IMG/VR virus record: IMGVR_UViG_3300022874_000036
Location: 1-27,271 of that record
Length of the DNA: 27,271 nt
Origin: a virus
Reading direction: 5' to 3' (one strand)
In this document: positions 17,028 to 22,663 of the stretch, one piece after another
Numbering within the stretch: position 1 is the first letter of the stretch
How the letters are laid out: each line of letters begins with the position of its first letter
The notes under the pieces: model-generated
Databases searched by the model: none
What the model was told of the DNA's origin: nothing
What the model saw: only the letters and a program-made list of their open reading frames with translations
Translations under genes and position numbers: made by a program

Positions 17028-17203
17028 ATGAATCAGAAAGAGATTTGTTAATAAGAATTGACGAGAGAACGGAATCTACCCATAGGTGGGTACTTGAGCA
17101 TCAGCAAACTCACAAAGACGAAAGGGCCACAAGATGGAAAATTATTGCCCCCATCTATGCAGCCCTTATTGCAGTCGTTAGCAAAGCGATCTTCTGGGAT
17201 TAA
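17024..17203 (+). CDS. Holin-like / XhlA-like small membrane protein
   Basis: This 59-residue product starts at ATG 17024 in an ATGA overlap, with AGAGG upstream. The N-terminus (MNESERDLLIRIDERTEST) is a short coiled coil of the kind seen in the haemolysin XhlA family, and the C-terminus has one membrane helix (WKIIAPIYAALIAVVSKAIF, residues 38-57). It is the last gene of the late module, where lysis genes often sit. No endolysin is recognisable in the window, so the partner would be elsewhere. It could also be a membrane anchor for the ejection protein. Confidence 0.55.
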   Translation: MNESERDLLIRIDERTESTHRWVLEHQQTHKDERATRWKIIAPIYAALIAVVSKAIFWD

Positions 17204-17265
17204 TTTTTAACCCCAATTGCAGTGATAAAAATAAGTATCCATAAAATCAGACCAAAGGTTTGCAT
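17200..17265 (-). CDS. 21-residue hydrophobic peptide
   Basis: AAGGAG lies six bases before ATG (17263-17265), and the 21-codon frame encodes MQTFGLILWILIFITAIGVK plus Asn, a single membrane helix. A further in-frame ATG at 17269-17271 is too close to the SD. The stop overlaps the end of the oppositely oriented holin-like gene by 4 bp. The SD and pure membrane-helix composition argue against chance, but the size keeps confidence modest. Confidence 0.45.
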   Translation of the reverse strand: MQTFGLILWILIFITAIGVKN

Positions 17266-17321
17266 TGTCATCTCCTTTTCTTACTCAAATTAATGCCATA
17301 TACGGCAAGTATTTGAACTAA

Positions 17322-17546
17322 CTAAGGCCCAGCGACCTGGGCCTTGCCTCCCATACGATAGGGCCATAAAGGGCACCAGTTAATATCACAGGAGTTTACT
17401 AGGCTTTCCTGCCATAGCATACAATCCAGGCACTTGGCCCTGATCGCTGCTTTCCTGGAACTGAGCCCATCTTCTATAGCCCGCTGGTATATCTTCTTAT
17501 GTCTAGCTGATCGCTTACGATAATACTCCGACTGTTTTTTGTTCAC
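17322..17546 (-). CDS. Four-cysteine small protein (CLDC...CPLWPYR type)
   Basis: This 74-residue product starts at GTG 17544-17546 with GAGG 6-7 bases upstream; an in-frame TTG at 17567 lies inside the previous gene and lacks an SD. The N-terminal half is very basic and helical (QSEYYRKRSARHKKIYQRAI). The C-terminal half carries C39xxC42, C53 and C58 in the context CPLWPYRMG, a metal-site pattern I recognise from many uncharacterised phage proteins. The combination suggests nucleic-acid binding. The last codons are encoded within a GC-rich hairpin (17324-17345). Confidence 0.6.
   Translation of the reverse strand: MNKKQSEYYRKRSARHKKIYQRAIEDGLSSRKAAIRAKCLDCMLWQESLVNSCDINWCPLWPYRMGGKAQVAGP
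17324..17345. terminator. Strong GC hairpin at the convergent junction
   Basis: Arms AAGGCCCAG (17324-17332) and CTGGGCCTT (17337-17345) form a perfect 9-bp stem with loop CGAC. It lies where the + strand late genes (end 17203) meet the - strand genes. There is no clear U-tract on either side, so a bidirectional terminator is inferred from position and stability. Confidence 0.5.
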
Positions 17547-17547
17547 A

Positions 17548-17745
17548 TTATTCCTCTTCCCTTTCAAATTCTATCTCTTGTCCAAGTTCAGGAATCTCTC
17601 TAGCTTCCCAGATAAACTCACCTTGAATCCGAATATCCTCTGAGCTTAAACTGGCAGCAATATTATCTGCATCATACTCATCTTGGGCATCAACGGCCAT
17701 ATCATATGCCTCTGTTAGTTCAACTCTGACTCTATATCTTTTCAT
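17548..17745 (-). CDS. Small acidic protein, unknown
   Basis: This 65-residue protein starts at ATG 17743-17745, just 3 bp after the previous stop, with a weak GGTGA SD. It begins with alternating basic and hydrophobic residues (MKRYRVRVELTEAYDMAV) and then becomes strongly acidic, ending EFEREEE. The YRVRVELTEAYDMAVDAQDE pattern resembles small phage proteins with an alpha/beta fold of unknown role. The next gene's SD lies in its last codons, implying coupled translation. Confidence 0.5.
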   Translation of the reverse strand: MKRYRVRVELTEAYDMAVDAQDEYDADNIAASLSSEDIRIQGEFIWEAREIPELGQEIEFEREEE

Positions 17746-17748
17746 AGT

Positions 17749-17967
17749 TCACCGCCATTCAGGATAAATCATAATTTGTGTGTGAAGTACCACAACAGTA
17801 TCACATTTTGGGCAGCTGGCTGCTTGGCCATCTAAATCACCAGCAACGGATGGAGCAATATCCCCTATGGTATAGTCATTCAGTTGACAAGGACCAGACT
17901 TTGATTGAAACTCTATCTCTGATCCACAGTTCTTACAATTAATTCTAAAACTATCAAACATTCCCAT
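17749..17967 (-). CDS. Zinc-ribbon protein ('MGMFDS' family)
   Basis: This 72-residue protein starts MGMFDSFRINCKNCGSEIEF, a beginning shared by many uncharacterised phage and mobile-element proteins. It has C11xxC14 and C52xxC55, a probable zinc site, and an intervening QSKSGPCQLNDYTIGDIAP segment also typical of the group. Its ATG (17965-17967) abuts a hairpin (17968-17988) whose loop carries the SD sequence TAAGG, so ribosome access may be controlled by that structure. The function is not known. Confidence 0.65.
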   Translation of the reverse strand: MGMFDSFRINCKNCGSEIEFQSKSGPCQLNDYTIGDIAPSVAGDLDGQAASCPKCDTVVVLHTQIMIYPEWR

Positions 17968-18012
17968 TGTAATTTCCTTAAAATTACATTAACTTAGTTT
18001 GTTTCACAAACT
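17968..18012. repeat. Paired mini-hairpins upstream of the MGMFDS gene
   Basis: Hairpin 17968-17988 has arms TGTAATTT/AAATTACA and a 5-nt loop; on the - strand its loop TAAGG is the SD of the gene starting at 17967. A 7-nt linker TTAACTT (17989-17995) joins it to hairpin 17996-18012 with arms AGTTTGT/ACAAACT and loop TTC. The palindrome GAGATCTC follows at 18013-18020. The first hairpin closely resembles the one at 7687-7705 in the opposite arm. Confidence 0.7.
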
Positions 18013-18036
18013 GAGATCTCTATCCCTCCAACCCAC

Positions 18037-18108
18037 CAGACCTTCGGTCTGAGTTAACTTATTCACTAGACAAGCCCTGCTTGTCAATATTAGCAATCTC
18101 TGATTGCT
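18037..18108. repeat. Three-hairpin element with AGTTAACT and AATATT linkers
   Basis: Hairpin 18037-18051 (CAGACC/GGTCTG, loop TTC) is followed directly by AGTTAACT. After CACTA comes hairpin 18069-18085 (GACAAGC/GCTTGTC, loop CCT), linker AATATT (18086-18091), and hairpin 18092-18108 (AGCAATC/GATTGCT, loop TCT), then TACTTTG. The last two hairpins lie inside the 3' end of the 18059-18394 reading frame. Confidence 0.75.
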
Positions 18109-18394
18109 TACTTTGTGAATCGTGCCAGTGTTTATCAAGAATCTGCTTTGCTTTTGCCATGCGTTCACCATTCCAATGATATACATTTTCTGGCAATAAT
18201 CTATCACTGGCACTAACACACTTTACCACGCCCAGAATTCCTTTTCTAATCATACAGACACACATTGGAACAACAATAGCATAAGCCAGCAAAGTTAGAT
18301 AGTATCTCCCATAAGCAATCAGTACAATCCACAAAGCTCCATCACCGGCTTCTCTAGCCAAGTCGCACAACATCTTAAACTGTTCCATGTTCAT
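18059..18394 (-). CDS. Small membrane protein with two hydrophobic segments
   Basis: This 111-residue protein starts at ATG 18392-18394, with GAGGAGG seven bases upstream, and overlaps the preceding gene by 4 bp. It has hydrophobic segments at ~20-32 (GALWIVLIAYGRY) and ~33-58 (YLTLLAYAIVVPMCVCMI), followed by a soluble charged tail. The last ~20 residues (SKQSEIANIDKQGLSSE) are encoded by two mini-hairpins of the dispersed family, as if the C-terminus had been extended by an inserted element. I do not recognise a family. Confidence 0.5.
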   Translation of the reverse strand: MNMEQFKMLCDLAREAGDGALWIVLIAYGRYYLTLLAYAIVVPMCVCMIRKGILGVVKCVSASDRLLPENVYHWNGERMAKAKQILDKHWHDSQSKQSEIANIDKQGLSSE

Positions 18395-18558
18395 GTCAGG
18401 TCCTCCTCAATAATTTCTCTTGCCAGTTGAATTTGTCCAGCCGCAAAGCCTTTCCAAAATGCATCATCTACATTTCCTCCAGCATAGTCATCAATAACAA
18501 CATCTTCCTCATCCAAGATACTTTTACGCACAGCAATTTCTTGTAGCCAGGGTTTCAT
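18391..18558 (-). CDS. 55-residue acidic protein, unknown
   Basis: This short gene has GAGGAG SD and ATG at 18556-18558, 2 bp after the exonuclease stop, and an ATGA overlap with the next gene. The product is acidic and helical at both ends, with a central DDAFWKGFAAGQIQLAREII segment. It has no cysteines and no membrane helix. The tight coupling on both sides makes it a credible gene. Its function is unknown. Confidence 0.55.
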   Translation of the reverse strand: MKPWLQEIAVRKSILDEEDVVIDDYAGGNVDDAFWKGFAAGQIQLAREIIEEDLT

Positions 18559-18560
18559 CC

Positions 18561-19304
18561 TTACTCCTCCTCTAACATCTTGTTATAGGTTGTATTACTC
18601 ACTGTAAAATATTTATGGCAATCGTTGCAGACAAGCTGATAACGTGGGATTCCCATAGCACTTACTCTAGTCTTGGAAAGAGATATATCCTTAGAGGCAC
18701 AGTGTACACAATGCCATCTTTCACCGCCTTCCAAAACAGCTATGTTAGTCTTGTGGGGACAGTAAGGGGCCAGTTCATGGTACACATTCTCCAGCATAGT
18801 AACGTCGTTCTTGCAATAATCTACCATTGTCTTAAGAGCTTTCTTCTCTCCAGACATTACTCTCTTCCACAGATCAAATCCAGTAGGAAGCTTTGCTACA
18901 CCTCCAAGGTACTGAGAAAGATAATCTAGCTTGTTAGAGTTGAAGTAGAATGTTCGAGCCCACTTCAATGTGTCAACAGTTTTGTATGTAGGGAAACAAG
19001 GAATGCCGTGCTTTACACACCTAGCACGTAACCAAGGAAGATCAAAGTGATCTCCATTGTGAAATACTACTTCGTCTGAATCATTCATTACCTCCATAAA
19101 TTCTCGGATTAATTCAACATCACTCTCTCCATCCCACGCAATGGACTTAACTTTCTTTTCCCCCTCCCATTTCCATGCTACGCAGATAATGTTTCTTTCC
19201 TTGATAATGTTTTCTGGTGAGAGATTAATCTTATAGCCAACTCTCCAAGAGTAAACTATATTTGGGGCAGTCTCTAGGTCCGCGAACAAACGTCTGATTG
19301 CCAT
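18561..19304 (-). CDS. DnaQ-like (DEDDy) 3'-5' exonuclease with C-terminal zinc ribbon
   Basis: This is a 247-residue protein. ATG 19302-19304 has AGAGGT 5-6 bases upstream. The three exonuclease motifs are present: ExoI D9-L-E11 (FADLETAP), ExoII N83xxxF87-D88 (HNGDHFDLPWL) and ExoIII Y163xxxD167 (DYCKNDVTML), the DEDDy arrangement of proofreading-type 3'-5' exonucleases. A C-terminal zinc ribbon follows (C199xxC202, C226xxC229), which is not usual for the minimal domain. No polymerase is fused or visible in the window, so it probably acts as a separate exonuclease on DNA during replication or repair, perhaps paired with a polymerase encoded beyond the window. Its start lies inside the 3' end of an HNH gene. 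Confidence 0.8.
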   Translation of the reverse strand: MAIRRLFADLETAPNIVYSWRVGYKINLSPENIIKERNIICVAWKWEGEKKVKSIAWDGESDVELIREFMEVMNDSDEVVFHNGDHFDLPWLRARCVKHGIPCFPTYKTVDTLKWARTFYFNSNKLDYLSQYLGGVAKLPTGFDLWKRVMSGEKKALKTMVDYCKNDVTMLENVYHELAPYCPHKTNIAVLEGGERWHCVHCASKDISLSKTRVSAMGIPRYQLVCNDCHKYFTVSNTTYNKMLEEE

Positions 19305-19786
19305 GGTATACCTCTTTTAATATCTGAAATTACTGATTGTGAAACTACAAAGAATTTGGCCAATCTTGTTTGTGTGACTGGACAGTTTCTACTAAATAGT
19401 TCCCTAATGGTATTTACTTTTTTATAATTGAGTTTAGATCCTCCATGTCTTTCACCACTATTATCTGTTCCGTGTTTAACCTTGTCTAGTAAATTATTTT
19501 TCCGGGTGTCCCATCGTAGATTTTCTATCCTATTATCATCCCGGATTCCATTGTTATGGCAAGACTCCTTACCTTGTGGACAAGGACTAACAAATGTTTC
19601 TAACATAATTCTATGTAGATAGGAAGTCTTTCTGTTTAATATAACCTGAACATACCCTCGTTCATACCTTGGGATCAGCCAGCCTCCTGTATTATTATTC
19701 TTTTTATCACTCCACACATTTCCATCCTCAGCAATAAAATATCCAGGATGCCTGGGAATTGGAAAGCATTCTTTTAGTTCACCCAT
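19274..19786 (-). CDS. NUMOD4/HNH homing-type endonuclease (copy 1)
   Basis: This is a 170-residue protein with start ATG 19784-19786. It has a NUMOD4-like N-terminus (FPIPRHPGYFIAEDGNVWS), an HNH_3-type nuclease core (LHRIMLETFVSPCPQGKESC, then HNNGIRDDNRIENLRW), and a C-terminal helix-turn-helix (TRLAKFFVVSQSVISDIKRG). The invariant-type His58 and His77-Asn78 are present. Such free-standing enzymes nick or cut recipient phage DNA and spread their own gene. Its last 31 bp overlap the start of the exonuclease gene in another frame, so it sits exactly at a gene boundary. It is related to the copy at 21719-22225 but clearly diverged. Confidence 0.8.
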   Translation of the reverse strand: MGELKECFPIPRHPGYFIAEDGNVWSDKKNNNTGGWLIPRYERGYVQVILNRKTSYLHRIMLETFVSPCPQGKESCHNNGIRDDNRIENLRWDTRKNNLLDKVKHGTDNSGERHGGSKLNYKKVNTIRELFSRNCPVTQTRLAKFFVVSQSVISDIKRGIPWQSDVCSRT

Positions 19787-19937
19787 TGGGGGCCTCCATT
19801 AGTTTTCTTAATTCTGCCATTAGTGAGCAGGTTTGGTCACTGAACAGATTGCGATTATCCTTCAGGATTTTCTTTAACAGAACCTGCTGGTTATCCAAGA
19901 TGTTATATAGTACTTTAATCAATAATTCATCAGACAT
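19779..19937 (-). CDS. 52-residue helical protein, unknown
   Basis: AAGGAGG lies six bases before ATG (19935-19937), an excellent start. The product is a charged amphipathic helix (LDNQQVLLKKILKDNRNLFS) with one Cys, probably coiled-coil. The stop lies 8 bp inside the start of the HNH gene. A mini-hairpin (19971-19987) lies upstream, between this gene and the deoxyribosyltransferase-like gene. The function is unknown. Confidence 0.55.
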   Translation of the reverse strand: MSDELLIKVLYNILDNQQVLLKKILKDNRNLFSDQTCSLMAELRKLMEAPNG

Positions 19938-19970
19938 GTTGAACCTCCTTGAATCTCTTTTTGGAATCTA

Positions 19971-19987
19971 ACAATGTTTCACATTGT
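19971..19987. repeat. Single mini-hairpin, loop TTC
   Basis: Arms ACAATGT/ACATTGT with loop TTC, preceded by CTA and followed by AATTACTGG. It begins two bases beyond the stop (19990-19992) of the gene ending there on the - strand, so it lies in the 3' untranslated gap. Confidence 0.65.
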
Positions 19988-19989
19988 AA

Positions 19990-20451
19990 TTACTGGCAAA
20001 GCTTAAAACGTTTCTTTGCCTGTTCTACAATCGGTGAAAGAACCTTACGAACTACACCGAAGTTTGCCTTCAATAAATCTTGGTAGATAATCTGTGGGCT
20101 TCTATTTAGGCAAAGGGTTGGTTCTGCCATTTTTAGAGTGACAGCTTCCAGATATTCTTCCTCGCACCCACGAGATTCACTAGTCCACCACCACATCCAT
20201 CCTGAACAGGCTCTTAGAATCTTTAGGTCAGCAAACATAAAATCATCAACATCAATGCGTTTATCATACCATAGAATTTGCAAGACCAGATCGTGATCCG
20301 CCGGGCAATAGATAGCCACCTCCGGGAACACACTTCTGATCTTGGAAGCAACTCTCATTGCTCTCTTACAGTTCTGTTCAATAGTCAGGTCTCCATTGCC
20401 TCTTACGGAGTGAGACATATACAAAGTAGGTTTTTGGAACTTAATTTTCAT
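19990..20451 (-). CDS. Nucleoside 2-deoxyribosyltransferase-like protein
   Basis: This is a 153-residue protein. ATG 20449-20451 has GGAG six bases upstream and overlaps the previous gene by 11 bp. The pattern fits the NDT/DUF4406-like Rossmann fold: an N-terminal strand ending in YMSHSVRG (nucleotide-binding loop), an N-x2-A-helix with A..VASKIRSVFPE, a YCPAD strand, VDDFMFADLKILRACSGWMW (Asp75 at a conserved place), and SESRGCEEEYLEAV, where a Glu (97-99) would be the nucleophile. Members transfer or hydrolyse deoxyribosyl groups and serve dNTP salvage or base-modification pathways. It lies next to a dATP/dGTP pyrophosphohydrolase-like gene, supporting a nucleotide-pool role. Homology is by pattern only. 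Confidence 0.5.
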   Translation of the reverse strand: MKIKFQKPTLYMSHSVRGNGDLTIEQNCKRAMRVASKIRSVFPEVAIYCPADHDLVLQILWYDKRIDVDDFMFADLKILRACSGWMWWWTSESRGCEEEYLEAVTLKMAEPTLCLNRSPQIIYQDLLKANFGVVRKVLSPIVEQAKKRFKLCQ

Positions 20452-20884
20452 AAACTTCTCCTTTAGCTTTCTCAGTATAAGGAAGTACCGGATTAGGATA
20501 CTTATCAGATATTGCTGCGGCCATGTTGTTGTAAGCTTCTATTCCTGCTCCACCTGGGATTCTAATTGGCCGGTCATCTTCCCAGTTCTCTGCAATCATA
20601 GAATCTCGGAAGGTAGCCAAGCAAGTTAGAACCTTTGTAATGTGAGACAACCCGGTATCTGGATCGTCATCTTCTCCTTCCCACCAAGCCATGAGATGCC
20701 TCATAGCCGCGTCATAATAAACAGAAGCTCGTACCCCTGCTTCTCTATAGTTATGGGAGCCATACTTACAAGCCCCATCCATCATTCCAAGACCCATCTC
20801 AAACAACACACGACAGGATACGTTGTGCATAGGAACTTTCTTGACACCAACCACATCCTTTGGGTTAGACTCTTTTTTCGACAT
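20441..20884 (-). CDS. dATP/dGTP pyrophosphohydrolase-like protein (DUF5664/MazZ-like)
   Basis: This 147-residue product is called from ATG 20882-20884, with a purine-rich SD (GGAGGTGAAGGG); the frame extends 19 codons further up but into the previous gene. NPKDVVGVKKVPMHNV, a helix with MMDGACKYGSHNYREAGV, and YYDAAMRHLMAWWEGEDDDP followed by LSHITKVLTCLATFRD match the all-helical DUF5664 family. Acidic and His residues (H63, E69, D72-D74, H81) suggest a metal site for a nucleotide pyrophosphohydrolase. Related MazZ enzymes act in 2-aminoadenine phages, but the family is also common outside them, and no PurZ or DatZ gene is visible here. Confidence 0.75.
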   Translation of the reverse strand: MSKKESNPKDVVGVKKVPMHNVSCRVLFEMGLGMMDGACKYGSHNYREAGVRASVYYDAAMRHLMAWWEGEDDDPDTGLSHITKVLTCLATFRDSMIAENWEDDRPIRIPGGAGIEAYNNMAAAISDKYPNPVLPYTEKAKGEVYEN

Positions 20885-21089
20885 GCCCTTCACCTCCAGG
20901 GAACTTGTTCCCAGACCTGGGGATGTATCCATCCCCACCACAGTTAATACAATCTCTCTTACCCTTGTCTAGTCCTTTTGGATTACACCGAGAACAGGGT
21001 ACCCCAAAAATTTTTAGGTAATTGTGGTCAAAAAACTTCTTGTTTACGCGACGAAATCTGTCGCCTTTGCCTGCTTGTCCATCAACCAT
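20865..21089 (-). CDS. Small 'GKGDRFR' protein with DnaJ-like zinc motif
   Basis: This 74-residue product starts at ATG 21087-21089, with GGGAG upstream; the frame is open 9 codons further up but overlaps the previous gene. The opening MVDGQAGKGDRFRRVNKKFF is characteristic of small phage proteins of unknown function. It has C..C (CSRC) and C..CxGxG (CINCGGDGY), a DnaJ-type zinc-binding arrangement. A palindrome (GGGAACTTGTTCCC, 20899-20912) lies within the 3' coding part. It overlaps its neighbours at both ends. Confidence 0.6.
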   Translation of the reverse strand: MVDGQAGKGDRFRRVNKKFFDHNYLKIFGVPCSRCNPKGLDKGKRDCINCGGDGYIPRSGNKFPGGEGHVEKRV

Positions 21090-21540
21090 TTGAACTCCCA
21101 AGAGTAACCAAGGCATTGCTCTTGCTCTTAATTATACTATCCTTCTTACGATTGTCAATGACGGCACCAAGGCCCAGGATACCAGCCAGCGTAAATCCAA
21201 GGCCAACAGGATCTACTGCACCACCTTGAGCGATAGCCCAACCAGCTTCTAGCAAAGCCTTACGCATAGCTTCCTGCTTATCCAGGTCTTCAACAGCAGA
21301 CGATACCTTAACTACATACATCTGAACTTCGGCGTCCAACTCTGCTCTAGTTACAGGTTCGTCAGTGAATGGGCTCTCTGTCATTACATCACAGCCTGAC
21401 CATGCCAACAGAAGTACACACACTATAGCACCAGCTACTAGGGTTTGGTTATGACGCAGGTATGTCTTGATACGTGATGCAATAGGCATCACGTTAACTG
21501 GAAGCTGTGCTTCCGTGATATTTTCAATTACCTTATTCAT
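21082..21540 (-). CDS. Membrane protein with two hydrophobic segments
   Basis: This is a 152-residue protein. ATG 21538-21540 sits inside the previous stop (TAATG), with AGAGGA 9 bases upstream. An N-terminal hydrophobic helix (TLVAGAIVCVLLLAWSGC, residues ~33-50) ends in a Cys that could be a weak lipoprotein signal but lacks a canonical lipobox. A helical coiled-coil region follows, and a second Gly-rich hydrophobic segment VDPVGLGFTLAGILGLGAVI lies near residue 120. Residues 7-15 (ITEAQLPVN) are encoded by a copy of the AGTTAACT-type hairpin element (21493-21519). Similar two-helix phage proteins are unassigned. It may be an inner-membrane or envelope-spanning protein. Confidence 0.5.
   Translation of the reverse strand: MNKVIENITEAQLPVNVMPIASRIKTYLRHNQTLVAGAIVCVLLLAWSGCDVMTESPFTDEPVTRAELDAEVQMYVVKVSSAVEDLDKQEAMRKALLEAGWAIAQGGAVDPVGLGFTLAGILGLGAVIDNRKKDSIIKSKSNALVTLGSSNG
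21493..21519. repeat. GTTAACT-hairpin-GTGAT element inside a reading frame
   Basis: GTTAACT (21493-21499), hairpin 21500-21514 (GGAAGC/GCTTCC, loop TGT) and GTGAT (21515-21519). It matches the intergenic copy at 25129-25156 over more than 25 bases with one loop change, though that copy lies 3.6 kb away in a non-coding gap. Confidence 0.75.
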
Positions 21541-21731
21541 TATACAAGTCCTCTCATATATGTGTGGAATCGTGGAGCAATCCACTTCTTGTTGGAAACA
21601 ATCTTCAACTCAACATCTTTCCATTCTTCTTCATCAGCATCAATACACAGTCCATACTTGCTACACAGTACTAGGTAATCTTCTACAAACTCTCTGCGAT
21701 TTGCTAATTCTCGTTTACTTAGCTCGTCCAT
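21540..21731 (-). CDS. Small acidic protein after the HNH gene, unknown
   Basis: This 63-residue product starts at ATG 21729-21731, with AAGGAA seven bases upstream; the frame runs 11 codons further up into the HNH gene, overlapping it by 13 bp. It is predicted helical and acidic (CIDADEEEWKDVELKIVSNK) with a basic end (FHTYMRGLV). The N-terminus MDELSKRELANRRE resembles the N-terminus of the upstream HNH product (MDERELAKREA), which may hint at where the HNH gene entered. The function is unknown. Confidence 0.5.
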   Translation of the reverse strand: MDELSKRELANRREFVEDYLVLCSKYGLCIDADEEEWKDVELKIVSNKKWIAPRFHTYMRGLV

Positions 21732-22225
21732 GCAATATTCCTTACTATTCGACCTATATGACATTGAAGAACTCTAAAACATTTTGCCAACTTTTGTTGC
21801 GTAATTTTTGGATTTTTATACAACTCCCTAATTTGAAATACTTGATATCTTGTTAGCTTTCTATTTGGATTGCCCTCCTTTTCTCTGCTGTATTCTGTTC
21901 CATGTATTTGTTTGTCCCTATTATTTTCCAACCGAGTTCCCCACCTTAAGTTACACAATCGGTTGTCTGTTCTAATACCATTGTTATGACAACATTCCGT
22001 ACCCTCTGGACAAGGCCCAGCAAAGGTCTCTAGAACAAGACGGTGTACTTTCTTAGAATGCTGTTCTCTATTTTGTACTAGTGTAATCTGCTTATAGCCC
22101 CCACTATTTGTTCCGGGATTTAACCATCGGCCCAGATACAAGCTCCAAATTCTGCCATCTTTGGTAATCTCATAATTGGGAAAACCAGAGATAGCTTCTC
22201 GCTTTGCCAACTCTCGTTCATCCAC
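21719..22225 (-). CDS. NUMOD4/HNH homing-type endonuclease (copy 2)
   Basis: This is a 168-residue protein. The start is GTG (22223-22225) with AAGGAG seven bases upstream. It has a NUMOD4-like start (ISGFPNYEITKDGRIWS), an HNH_3 core (HRLVLETFAGPCPEGTECCH, then NNGIRTDNRLCNLRW, with His61 and His80), and a C-terminal helix-turn-helix (QQKLAKCFRVLQCHIGRIVR). It is a diverged paralogue of the gene at 19274-19786, with the same domain order and close matches in the core. It spreads or protects its own locus by site-specific cleavage, as established for this class. Its 3' end overlaps the next gene by 13 bp, a pattern shared with copy 1. Confidence 0.8.
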   Translation of the reverse strand: MDERELAKREAISGFPNYEITKDGRIWSLYLGRWLNPGTNSGGYKQITLVQNREQHSKKVHRLVLETFAGPCPEGTECCHNNGIRTDNRLCNLRWGTRLENNRDKQIHGTEYSREKEGNPNRKLTRYQVFQIRELYKNPKITQQKLAKCFRVLQCHIGRIVRNIAWTS

Positions 22226-22236
22226 AGCATTACTCC

Positions 22237-22320
22237 TTAATGAATAATGAAACGAAACAATAGTTGCATAACTATAAAGCCAACACTAAAACCAACAATA
22301 AATTGGACTAGTCTGCTCAT
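22237..22320 (-). CDS. 27-residue hydrophobic peptide
   Basis: ATG (22318-22320) follows GGAAGG, which is placed in the last codons of the previous gene 3 bp upstream. The frame encodes MSRLVQFIVGFSVGFIVMQL plus LFRFIIH: one membrane helix with basic ends. The HNH copy 2 SD follows it. Overall it resembles the single-helix peptide at 17200-17265. Confidence 0.45.
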   Translation of the reverse strand: MSRLVQFIVGFSVGFIVMQLLFRFIIH

Positions 22321-22322
22321 AT

Positions 22323-22643
22323 TCAACTACCTTCCTTTACAACCTTTACCTCATATCCCAGTTCCTTAGAAATCTCCGCTACCGTCATCTCCTTGACTAT
22401 GACCTTCTTCTTTTCAATCAACTCAAGGACAAACCAAGGAAACCAGTAGCTATCCAGACTAATTCCATTCTCATGTTCCTTGTTAACCACGTACCTATTA
22501 CCAATAAAGCGATTCATTCCTTCGGTCCAACAAGTTGACCAGCCAAGGCTGTAATCTTCGGCCTTCCGTAGAACCTTAACAGTGTCACCAACTCCAATAC
22601 CACAGCTGTCTTGCATTACCTTGTAAGCTTCTCTCAGATCCAT
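22323..22643 (-). CDS. Conserved-type phage protein, unknown (GIGVGDTVKVLR)
   Basis: This is a 106-residue protein starting at ATG 22641-22643. The centre, GIGVGDTVKVLRKAEDYSLG, then WSTCWTEGMNRFIG and GISLDSYWFPWFVLEL, is a pattern seen in many phage early-region proteins of unknown function, with a predicted small beta-barrel. Its C-terminus is Lys/Val-rich with VAEISKELGYEV. The SD (AAAGGAAT) lies inside a mini-hairpin (22647-22663), so translation may depend on opening that structure. It is followed closely by a hydrophobic peptide gene. Confidence 0.6.
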   Translation of the reverse strand: MDLREAYKVMQDSCGIGVGDTVKVLRKAEDYSLGWSTCWTEGMNRFIGNRYVVNKEHENGISLDSYWFPWFVLELIEKKKVIVKEMTVAEISKELGYEVKVVKEGS

Positions 22644-22646
22644 TGG

Positions 22647-22663
22647 AATTCCTTTCAGGAATT
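22647..22663. repeat. Mini-hairpin enclosing a Shine-Dalgarno
   Basis: Arms AATTCCT/AGGAATT with loop TTC (GAA on the transcribed strand). On the - strand the right arm AAGGAA is the SD of the gene starting at 22643, five bases before ATG. Two other copies (7687-7705, 17968-17988) have the same arrangement. Confidence 0.7.

Noticed and set aside
20899-20912. GGGAACTTGTTCCC as another mini-hairpin.
   Set aside because: It is a 14-bp palindrome with at most a 2-nt centre, not the triloop architecture, lacks the linkers, and lies in an ordinary coding stretch.
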